A stretch of 7,632 nucleotides of DNA from Gp6-AA40 sp050742535 (GTDB lineage: Bacteria; Acidobacteriota; Vicinamibacteria; Vicinamibacterales; UBA2999). The first letter of the stretch is position 1. Each line of letters begins with the position of its first letter. This document shows, piece after piece, positions 1 to 7,632 of this stretch. Made by a program: the position numbers and the translations under genes. The stretch covers positions 1 to 7,632 of the forward strand of contig JBOGIQ010000298.1 in assembly GCA_050742535.1 (NCBI GenBank). Reading direction: 5' to 3'. A model generated the notes under the pieces. The model did not search any database. It worked only from the letters and a program-made list of their open reading frames with translations, and was not told where the DNA came from.

Positions 1-1
1 C

Positions 2-1318
<1,317 letters not shown>

Positions 1319-1354
1319 TTACGGCAGGTCCAGCGCGGCGGATACGGATCGCGC

Positions 1355-1414
1355 CGGAACCCGCCCCACACCATGGAAATCAGAGTGGTAATGGGCTGCG
1401 TGGGCCGGGTTCCG
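1355..1414. repeat. Inverted repeat in the lon-engB gap
   Basis: CGGAACCCG (1355-1363) is exactly complementary to CGGGTTCCG (1406-1414). After a single C-C mismatch the stem continues with CCCAC (1365-1369) against GTGGG (1400-1404). With one bulged C the outer side can add GCGC pairs. The transcript would fold into a strong hairpin starting 36 nt after the lon stop. No T-run follows, so it does not look like a classical intrinsic terminator. It may be an mRNA-stabilising or processing hairpin, or a dispersed palindromic repeat. The rest of the 136-bp gap shows no convincing promoter or gene. Confidence 0.6.
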
Positions 1415-1763
1415 CGCCGCGAACGGACCACCGGCACGGACCGGCGTCCACAACTTGCTGATCTCCGCTGAATTCGTCACGAGCGCGTCCGGCGCGAATG
1501 ATTTTCCGCGGGAGCGGCTCCCGGAAGTCGCCCTGGTCGGACGATCGAACGTGGGCAAGTCGAGCCTGTTGAACGCGCTGATGCGCCAGTCGCTGGCGCG
1601 CACGAGCGCGGCCCCGGGTAAAACGCGGCTGGCGAACTTCTACCGCGTCAAGCGGGGAGCGGCGCCGGCGCTGTTCCTGGTGGATCTCCCGGGTTATGGC
1701 TACGCGCGAGGCGGCGATGCGTCCGCGCGGGAGTTCAATCGGCTGGCGGAGGCGTACTTTTCG

Positions 1764-1837
1764 GGGGTCAGGGATCGGGGACCGGGGGTCGGGCAAAGCA
1801 AAGCCCGGCTGGTCCCCGGTCCCCCATCCCCGGTCCC
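1764..1837. repeat. GC-rich palindromic (REP-like) element inside engB
   Basis: The arms 1764-1794 and 1803-1837 form a long imperfect hairpin. The core is 11 perfect base pairs, GGGGACCGGGG (1777-1787) with CCCCGGTCCCC (1814-1824). An inner GGGC/GCCC clamp closes an A-rich loop (1795-1802). Outward, past one mismatch, come TA pairs and GGG/CCC pairs, then further partial pairing. The composition (runs of G on one arm, C on the other) is unlike the flanking engB sequence. It is translated in frame as a Gly/Pro/Arg-rich stretch with no counterpart in typical EngB proteins. Similar GGGATCGGGGA-type repeats are, from recall, dispersed in several GC-rich genomes; copy number here cannot be checked from one window. 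Confidence 0.72.
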
Positions 1838-2045
1838 GATAGGAGTGCTTCTCCTCGTGGACGCGCGCCACCCGGGACTGGAATCGGACATGGATGCGTG
1901 GCGATGGCTGCAGATGCAGCAGTGGCCGCATGCGGTAATCGGAACCAAAGTAGACAAGCTGACGCGCGCCGAGCGGGCGCGCCACGGACGTGAACTCAAC
2001 ACCTTGTTTGATATCCCCGTCCCGCTGCTCTCAGCGCACACGGGT

Positions 2046-2051
2046 GAAGGA
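2046..2051 (+). promoter_or_regulatory. Shine-Dalgarno of rho, inside engB
   Basis: GAAGGA sits 11 nt before the GTG at 2063, within the engB coding sequence. It supports the early GTG start over the only later in-frame ATG (2459), and implies that rho translation can be coupled to engB translation. The spacing is on the long side. Confidence 0.45.
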
Positions 2052-2062
2052 CTGGATGAACT

Positions 2063-3700
<1,638 letters not shown>

Positions 3701-3706
3701 CCGCGC

Positions 3707-4453
3707 GTGAACGGCGGTCCGACCATACCCGCGGTCCGCAGGAAGCACGGCGCACGCACGGCCCTCGAATCGCCGCTGCTCTCGGTCGTGATGCCGGTCT
3801 ACAACGAGCTGGCGACGATCGACGAGATCATCCCGCGCGTGCTCAGCGTGCCGATGCGGATACAGCTGATCGTCGTCGACGACTGCTCGACGGACGGCAC
3901 GCGGGAGCGGCTGGTCGGCCTGCAGCGGGAGCACGGTTTCACGCTGCTCCTGCAGGAGCGGAATCAGGGCAAGGGCGCCGCGCTGAGGCGGGGCTTCGCG
4001 GCGGTCGAGGGCCACCTCGTCGTCATCCAGGACGCCGACCTCGAATACTCGCCGGAAGAACTTCCGATGCTCGCCGAGCTCATCATCGAGGGGCGCGCCG
4101 ACGTCGTCTACGGCTCCCGGTTTCTCGGCCGGCATCGCGTCTTCCTCTTCACGCACTACCTCGGGAACCGCTTCCTGACGCTGCTGACCAACGTGCTCTA
4201 CAACACCATGCTGACGGACATGGAGACCTGTTACAAGGTGATGCGCCGCGAAGTACTGGACAGCATGCACCTCACGTCCAACGGCTTCGGCATCGAGCCG
4301 GAAATGACGGCCAAGATCTTCAAGCGCGGCTACCGCGTCTACGAGGTTCCGATCACCTACGACGGCCGCAGTTACGAGGAAGGCAAGAAGATCGGCTGGA
4401 AGGACGGCGTCGTCGCGCTGTGGGTGCTGCTCAAACACCGGTTCACCAGCTAG
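3707..4453 (+). CDS. Family 2 glycosyltransferase, polyprenyl-phosphate sugar transferase-like
   Basis: A 248-residue GT-A fold enzyme resembling dolichyl/polyprenyl-phosphate mannosyl- or glucosyltransferases (DPM1-like), which move a sugar from a nucleotide donor to a lipid phosphate on the cytoplasmic face of the membrane. Visible motifs are SVVMPVYNE (26-34), VVDDCSTDGT (57-65 region), NQGKGAALRRGF and the metal/donor-binding DAD (109-111). Family-typical blocks follow: DVVYGSRF, DMETCYKVMRR and GFGIEPEMTAKI. There is no C-terminal membrane anchor, so it is the short soluble type. The GTG start is 6 bp after rho and lacks an obvious ribosome-binding site, which suggests coupling to rho. 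The nearby GT87 gene would fit as a user of the lipid-linked sugar, but that pairing is inference. The exact sugar and lipid cannot be read from sequence. Confidence 0.87.
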   Translation: MNGGPTIPAVRRKHGARTALESPLLSVVMPVYNELATIDEIIPRVLSVPMRIQLIVVDDCSTDGTRERLVGLQREHGFTLLLQERNQGKGAALRRGFAAVEGHLVVIQDADLEYSPEELPMLAELIIEGRADVVYGSRFLGRHRVFLFTHYLGNRFLTLLTNVLYNTMLTDMETCYKVMRREVLDSMHLTSNGFGIEPEMTAKIFKRGYRVYEVPITYDGRSYEEGKKIGWKDGVVALWVLLKHRFTS

Positions 4454-4467
4454 ATTGGCGCAGACTT

Positions 4468-4481
4468 GGCGGGGAGCCGCC
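4468..4481 (+). terminator. Weak hairpin after the GT2 gene
   Basis: GGCGG (4468-4472) pairs with CCGCC (4477-4481) around a GGAG loop, 14 nt after the GT2 stop. Only a short TTT follows, after CG, so intrinsic termination would be weak. The right arm also lies where a -35 element for the downstream promoter would be expected. Confidence 0.25.
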
Positions 4482-4496
4482 CGTTTAGACCCTGTT

Positions 4497-4505
4497 TGCT
4501 ATAAT
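4497..4505 (+). promoter_or_regulatory. Extended -10 promoter for rpmE
   Basis: TGCTATAAT is a perfect extended -10 (TGN plus TATAAT), striking in this GC-rich region. No good TTGACA-like -35 is found at 16-18 bp, which fits an extended -10 promoter. Transcription would start near 4512 and give a leader of about 48 nt before the rpmE GTG. It would let rpmE and the following GT87 gene be transcribed independently of rho. Confidence 0.65.
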
Positions 4506-4513
4506 TTCTGTTT

Positions 4514-4546
4514 CGGCCCCCAGCCAAAGTCCGGAACAGAGGGCCG
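4514..4546 (+). promoter_or_regulatory. Leader hairpin in the rpmE 5' UTR
   Basis: CGGCCC (4514-4519) is complementary to GGGCCG (4541-4546), leaving a 21-nt loop, and ends 2 nt before the AGGAG ribosome-binding site. It could control access of ribosomes. In E. coli, L31 is known to repress its own mRNA through the 5' UTR; whether this leader does so is inference. Confidence 0.4.
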
Positions 4547-4548
4547 CC

Positions 4549-4553
4549 AGGAG
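4549..4553 (+). promoter_or_regulatory. Shine-Dalgarno of rpmE
   Basis: AGGAG with a 6-nt spacer to GTG 4560. This fixes the rpmE start and rules out the upstream in-frame TTG at 4455, which lies before the promoter. Confidence 0.8.
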
Positions 4554-4559
4554 CTTGTC

Positions 4560-4859
4560 GTGAAGGAAGGGATTCACCCGAAATACGAGCTGGTCGAGGT
4601 TCGCTGCGCGTGCGGCAACACCTTCAAGACGCGCTCGACCAAGCCCGAGCTGCACCTCGAGATCTGCGCTGCCTGCCATCCGTTTTTCACCGGGCGTCAG
4701 AAGCTGATCGACACCGAGGGCCGCGTCGAGCGGTTCAGCAAGAAATTCGGCGCGCAGACGTCGGAACAGCGGAAGACCGCGGAGAAGGCCGCGAAGGCCA
4801 CCCGGGCCGCGGCCGCGAAGAAGACCAAGACCGCCAAGGCCAAGACCGCGACCGCGTAA
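4560..4859 (+). CDS. rpmE: Ribosomal protein bL31, zinc-binding type, with Lys/Ala-rich tail
   Basis: bL31 bridges the 50S and 30S subunits. The 99-residue product begins MKEGIHPKYE and carries the zinc-ligand cysteines of the C+ form: C16, C18, C36 and C39, within RCACGNTF and ICAACHPFFTG. It then has the conserved GRVERFSKKFG. E. coli L31 is about 70 residues and ends near this point. Here a tail of about 30 residues, made almost only of Ala, Lys and Thr, follows and could contact rRNA. The GTG start is set by AGGAG 6 nt upstream and by matching the L31 N-terminus. Having its own extended -10 promoter and leader hairpin suggests separate regulation. The placement just after rho is a common bacterial arrangement, here interrupted by a glycosyltransferase gene. 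Confidence 0.96.
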   Translation: MKEGIHPKYELVEVRCACGNTFKTRSTKPELHLEICAACHPFFTGRQKLIDTEGRVERFSKKFGAQTSEQRKTAEKAAKATRAAAAKKTKTAKAKTATA

Positions 4860-4862
4860 GGA
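4858..4862 (+). promoter_or_regulatory. Shine-Dalgarno of the GT87 gene, overlapping the rpmE stop
   Basis: AAGGA overlaps the rpmE TAA (4857-4859) and lies 6 nt before TTG 4869. It decides the GT87 start, and means the tandem repeat just after it is translated rather than untranslated leader. It also suggests translational coupling to rpmE. Confidence 0.7.
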
Positions 4863-4868
4863 CCACGA

Positions 4869-6218
4869 TTGACGTCCGCCGATCGGATCTGGTCGGCTCG
4901 GATCTGGTCAGATCGGATCTGGTCAACACTGTCACCGGCGGCCCGGACAACGGCCGTCGCGTTCCTCCTCGCAATCGCCACGCTGCCGGTGCTGAGCCGG
5001 CAATACCTCGGCAGAACCGCCGGCGAGATTCCGATTTTCATGGGCGGCGTCGAGGCGCTGCTGGCCGGGCGTCTGTACGGCGAGCACGTCTTCGAATACC
5101 CCCCTTATGCCCTGATCTGGTTCCTTGCTCCGTACGCCTGGGCACCCGACGACGCCGAGCGGTTCCGCTTCGCGTTCGGTCTGCAGATCTGGCTGTTCGA
5201 CGCCGTCATCAAGGCGGTCCTGCTGTGGCGCGGCATTCGCGCGCGTCAGGGCGTTCCTGATCTGATCCCGTTCCTCGTCTACTCGCTCGGCAGCGCCGCG
5301 CTCGGCCACATGCTGCTGATGAAGTACGACGCCGTGCCGGCGGCCCTGGCACTCGCGGGTGTGCTCGCGGTCTGCGGCGGCCGGCCGTTTCTCGGCGGCG
5401 CTGTGACCGCGCTGGCCGCTGGATCGAAGGCGTATCCGGTCCTCTTCATCCCGATTCTGGCCGTCGTGGCGTGGCGGCGCAGCCGTCATCAATTCCGCCG
5501 GTTCGCGCTTGGCGTCGCCGTCGCAGCCGCGCCGCTCCTCCTGCTTGCCCTATGGCTGCCGTGGTGGAACTTCGCGTCGTTCCACGGATCGCGCGGACTC
5601 GAAGTCGGTTCTCTCGCGGCGAGCATCGTCTGGGCGCTGCATTTCCTGGGTGTGGACGCGTCCTGGGGTCTTGTCGGCACCTCGAACGAGGTCGGCGGCC
5701 CACTGGCGGATCAACTGCTGGCACCGGCGCGCGCCATTTGGGTCCTCTACACGCTCGCAGCGCTGGGCGTCGCGGTTGGGACCGCGCTTCGGCAGGTCCG
5801 CCTGAAGGCGGACACTACGAGCGACACGCAAGCCGGCCTGAAAGCGGACGTTGCGATCGGCGGATATCCAACTGCGGCGCCGGAAGTGGCGGCGCTGCTG
5901 CTTCTGCCCCTCGTGCCGTTCGTCGCCACGAACACCGTGTTCAGCCCGCAGTTCCATCTGTGGCTGATCCCGCTCGCCGCGCTCGTGCTCGAACGCCGCG
6001 ACACCCTGCCCCGTGCTGCGGTCCGCGCCGCATGGGTGATCTTTATCGCGACGATGATCGTACCGACGTTCTATCCAAGCCGGGAGTACACCCTCGGTCT
6101 CGGCCTCTGGCGAACGGTGGCGCTGCTGATCAGGAACGGCCTGCTGCTCTACGCAGCCATCTGTCTGGTCCGGATGGCTCGCGACATGCGTCTTACCGCC
6201 GCAGCGTCCGGAACGTAA
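4869..6218 (+). CDS. GT87-type (DUF2029) polytopic membrane glycosyltransferase
   Basis: A 449-residue integral membrane protein with about ten hydrophobic segments, resembling GT87/DUF2029 enzymes (polyprenol-phosphate-mannose-dependent mannosyltransferases) that transfer sugars from lipid carriers on the outer face of the cytoplasmic membrane. Family-like marks are GRLYGEHVFEYPPYAL (68-81), KYDAVPAALA (152-161), GSKAYPVLFIPI (185-196) and NTVFSPQFHLWLIPLA (355-370). The TTG start has a good AAGGA site; no other credible start precedes the first membrane segment (about 28-42). Two oddities: residues 5-19 are three copies of a DRIWS-like repeat, and residues ~308-335, a loop between membrane segments, carry a duplicated palindrome-encoded RLKAD/GLKAD. 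Neither looks part of the fold. The GT2 gene 415 bp upstream could supply its lipid-linked sugar (inference). The acceptor is unknown. Confidence 0.83.
   Translation: MTSADRIWSARIWSDRIWSTLSPAARTTAVAFLLAIATLPVLSRQYLGRTAGEIPIFMGGVEALLAGRLYGEHVFEYPPYALIWFLAPYAWAPDDAERFRFAFGLQIWLFDAVIKAVLLWRGIRARQGVPDLIPFLVYSLGSAALGHMLLMKYDAVPAALALAGVLAVCGGRPFLGGAVTALAAGSKAYPVLFIPILAVVAWRRSRHQFRRFALGVAVAAAPLLLLALWLPWWNFASFHGSRGLEVGSLAASIVWALHFLGVDASWGLVGTSNEVGGPLADQLLAPARAIWVLYTLAALGVAVGTALRQVRLKADTTSDTQAGLKADVAIGGYPTAAPEVAALLLLPLVPFVATNTVFSPQFHLWLIPLAALVLERRDTLPRAAVRAAWVIFIATMIVPTFYPSREYTLGLGLWRTVALLIRNGLLLYAAICLVRMARDMRLTAAASGT
4881..4925 (+). repeat. 3 x 15-bp tandem repeat at the GT87 N-terminus
   Basis: Units at 4881-4895, 4896-4910 and 4911-4925 follow GATCGGATCTGGTCA. 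Unit 1 differs from unit 3 only at the last base, and unit 2 differs at one base (GCTC). Being five codons long, the unit preserves frame and encodes DRIWS, ARIWS and DRIWS. Five GATC sites fall within 39 bp, and AGATC-G-GATCT (4910-4920) is an exact palindrome. It starts 12 nt after the start codon. Confidence 0.9.
5796..5849. repeat. Duplicated small palindrome inside the GT87 gene
   Basis: GTCCGCC-TGAA-GGCGGAC (5796-5813) is a perfect 7-bp hairpin with a TGAA loop. A second copy at 5832-5849 matches it at 15 of 18 bases and is 36 bp (12 codons) downstream, so both are read in the same frame (RLKAD and GLKAD). The second copy has lost part of the pairing. The pair resembles a dispersed palindromic repeat that has landed in a loop-coding region. 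I recall VRLKADT-like peptides in other Acidobacteriota proteins but cannot verify this here. Confidence 0.72.
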
Positions 6219-6423
6219 CGGATATCGTTTCCTGGCGACGGGCGGAATGCTGTGCTCGTAAGTGCGCGGTCCGGCGGCGCGCAACGACGCCGCGCATCTC
6301 GACGCGGTTGAACGGAACGTGCTCGATCTCCCGCAGCAACTGGTGCTCATCCTCGTGCGACAGGAAATCGGAGCGATATTCGAACCCGGGCGGCAGCGCC
6401 GGGAAGAGACCCTCCTGCGCCAC
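6193..6423 (-). pseudogene. AlkB-like 2OG-Fe(II) dioxygenase, N-terminal remnant
   Basis: The GTG at 6423-6421 is 2 nt after the TGA of the upstream exonuclease gene and opens a 76-codon frame. Its first ~52 residues look like the start of AlkB-family proteins: LPPGFEYRSDFLSHEDE, a helix ending in a VPF segment, then EMRGVVARRRTAH, the typical nucleotide-recognition lid region. After TAH the sequence no longer resembles the family and stops at 6193, where it overlaps the 3' end of the convergent GT87 gene by 26 bp. The HxD...H iron site and the 2-oxoglutarate-binding Arg residues are absent, so it cannot be an active dioxygenase. A small deletion with frameshift near 6260 is possible, since another frame reads TYEHS just there, but no more homology is seen beyond it. 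Family assignment is by recalled motif only. Confidence 0.6.
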
Positions 6424-6425
6424 GT

Positions 6426-7632
6426 TCAGAACAGCGTTACGGATGCTGCGCCGGCATCGTCGAGCTTGCGGTCGAGCCGGGCCAGCCGATGCTGTGCGGA
6501 CTCGTGGCGGGAACGCGTCGCGTTCAGACGCAGCGTCTGCAGCGCAAACGCGCGGGCGGCCTGCAGGTCGCGCAAACGGTGCTCGTGGTGGACCGCGAGA
6601 GCCTCGGATGCCTCGCGCAGGATCGCCGGCGGGCAGCGCCGCAGGTCGAGAATCTGGCGCCAGCCGGCCGCCGCATCCGCAAACCGGCGCTGCCGGCGGG
6701 ACAGCACGGCGTAAGCGCGCCACGCCTCGGCGCAGGTAAGGGTATCGGCAGCGCGATGCTCGGCCGCGCGGAGAAACGCCGCGCGCGCCTCGATGGTCAT
6801 GCCGCCGCGCTCGTAGAGGCGTCCCATTCCCAGCGCTTCACGGGCCGTGCGTGCTGCCGACGGACCGTCCTCGAGCAGCTGCGCGGCCTGCGCCGTCACC
6901 ATCGCCAGCGACACCAGGTCGAGCCGGTTGTGCTCCATGACAGCGGCGAGGCCACGCGCATCTCCCGACCGGACGAAGTGGAAATAGCGCGCCGGGATCT
7001 GGAACCCGGGGACATCGCCTTCGCGGACGTGGCCGCACAGGCTCTCTTCCAGTGCGCCAAGTCCACAGCCGCCATCCCCCGCGGGATCCTCACGCCGCCA
7101 CAACCGTCGGGCGTGGTGCAGCATGTCCACGTGAGCGACGCCGGCAAACGGCGTCTCCAGCCGATGCAGGACGAAACGGGTCTCCATCAACGGCAGATCG
7201 AACGACTTGCCGTTGTACGTCACCACGGCGCCGCAGGAGTCGGCTATCTCCGCCACCGCCTCGAGCAGCGCGCGCTCGGCTGAAAAGCTCGACAGAAAGA
7301 ACTGCCGCACGCGGAGCCCGCCGTCCTGATACCAGGCGCAGCCGACCAGGAACGCATACGTCCCGGCACCGCCCGCCAGCCCGGTCGTCTCGAGATCGAT
7401 GAATAACATCCGGCCGCCGCGAGGTGGAGCCGCCGGCCCGTTCAGGATCGGAAACCGTGCCCAGCAGCCGTCTTCAGGCGGCAGCGTGTCCGCGAGGGTG
7501 ATCTGGCCGTGGCGATGGCCGGGCGGATATTTCCGATCGATGACCAGGAAACGATGGCCGTGCAGCTCACGCCACTCGCCGCCAAGTAGTTGAGCAGCAT
7601 CCTCGATGTCAGCGGGGCGCGCCACGCCACCC
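6426..7632 (-). CDS. YprB-like DEDD exonuclease domain protein with TPR-like tail (5' end probably outside window)
   Basis: The product resembles the YprB/RNase_H_2 family: a ribonuclease H-like 3'-5' exonuclease domain with a helical repeat tail. Counting from a GTG at 7625, the metal-binding residues are D77 and E79 in LFIDLETTGL, D143 in VVTYNGKSFDLP, and D236 in MEHNRLDLVSL with H232 nearby. These are the expected DEDD positions. Family-like blocks GGAGTYAFLVG, HVDMLHHARRLWRR and DVPGFQIPARYFHFVRSGD lie between them. Residues ~260-390 are Ala/Arg/Leu-rich paired helices resembling TPRs. The frame stays open to the window edge with no ribosome-binding site seen before GTG 7625, so the true start may be further upstream. 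The natural substrate of this family is not settled; RNA or DNA processing is inferred from the fold. The AlkB-like remnant follows by 2 bp in the same direction. Confidence 0.85.
   Translation of the reverse strand, partial: GGVARPADIEDAAQLLGGEWRELHGHRFLVIDRKYPPGHRHGQITLADTLPPEDGCWARFPILNGPAAPPRGGRMLFIDLETTGLAGGAGTYAFLVGCAWYQDGGLRVRQFFLSSFSAERALLEAVAEIADSCGAVVTYNGKSFDLPLMETRFVLHRLETPFAGVAHVDMLHHARRLWRREDPAGDGGCGLGALEESLCGHVREGDVPGFQIPARYFHFVRSGDARGLAAVMEHNRLDLVSLAMVTAQAAQLLEDGPSAARTAREALGMGRLYERGGMTIEARAAFLRAAEHRAADTLTCAEAWRAYAVLSRRQRRFADAAAGWRQILDLRRCPPAILREASEALAVHHEHRLRDLQAARAFALQTLRLNATRSRHESAQHRLARLDRKLDDAGAASVTLF

Noticed and set aside
4455..4559. A longer rpmE product starting at TTG 4455
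   Set aside because: The extra 35 residues precede the conserved L31 N-terminus and overlap the extended -10 promoter and leader. The AGGAG-GTG pair at 4549-4562 is much better.
4881..4925. CRISPR-like array
   Set aside because: The three units are directly adjacent with no spacers, only 15 bp long, and translated in frame.
6240..6262. Continuation of the AlkB-like protein through a simple one-base frameshift
   Set aside because: The alternative frame gives TYEHS just after the break, which hints at the family, but what follows shows no further AlkB motif and no iron-binding residues. A truncation is the safer reading.
5471..6739. A 422-codon plus-strand frame spanning the end of the GT87 gene and the convergent genes
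   Set aside because: It is Arg/Ser/Ala-rich with no domain, overlaps the GT87 gene in another frame and runs antisense to the AlkB-like and exonuclease genes.
6489..7283. A 264-codon plus-strand frame
   Set aside because: It is antisense to the YprB-like gene, whose catalytic motifs are clear. It has no motif or ribosome-binding site of its own.

Overview
The window is a GC-rich bacterial chromosome segment of mostly conserved core genes, packed head to tail with many non-ATG starts (GTG, TTG). The protein signatures (long-tailed Rho, L31 with a Lys/Ala-rich tail, YprB-type exonuclease, GT87 membrane glycosyltransferase) and the in-gene palindromic repeats remind me of Acidobacteriota, possibly Vicinamibacteria. 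That placement is inference from recall; no marker here proves it.

Layout, left to right. The plus strand carries the 3' part of lon (2-1318), a 136-bp gap with a strong inverted repeat, engB (1455-2105), rho (2063-3700, overlapping engB by 43 bp), a family-2 glycosyltransferase (3707-4453), a short regulatory gap with an extended -10 promoter and leader hairpin, rpmE for ribosomal protein L31 (4560-4859), and a polytopic GT87-type glycosyltransferase (4869-6218) whose Shine-Dalgarno overlaps the rpmE stop. On the minus strand, converging on this run, lie a YprB-like DEDD exonuclease with a TPR-like tail (6426 to the window edge) and, 2 bp after its stop, the N-terminal remnant of an AlkB-family dioxygenase (6193-6423).

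Functionally the plus-strand run combines protein quality control (Lon), 50S assembly (EngB), transcription termination (Rho) and a ribosomal protein (L31) with two lipid-linked-sugar glycosyltransferases. The two minus-strand genes suggest nucleic-acid processing or repair. I see no defence system, phage, IS element, CRISPR array or RNA gene.

The most interesting feature is that three different repeat elements have entered coding sequence in frame: a roughly 74-bp GC-rich palindrome inside engB, a 3 x 15-bp tandem repeat at the start of the GT87 gene, and a duplicated small hairpin in a loop of the same GT87 protein. Each is translated and leaves the reading frame open. Further points are the truncated AlkB gene and the ~128-residue disordered extension on Rho.
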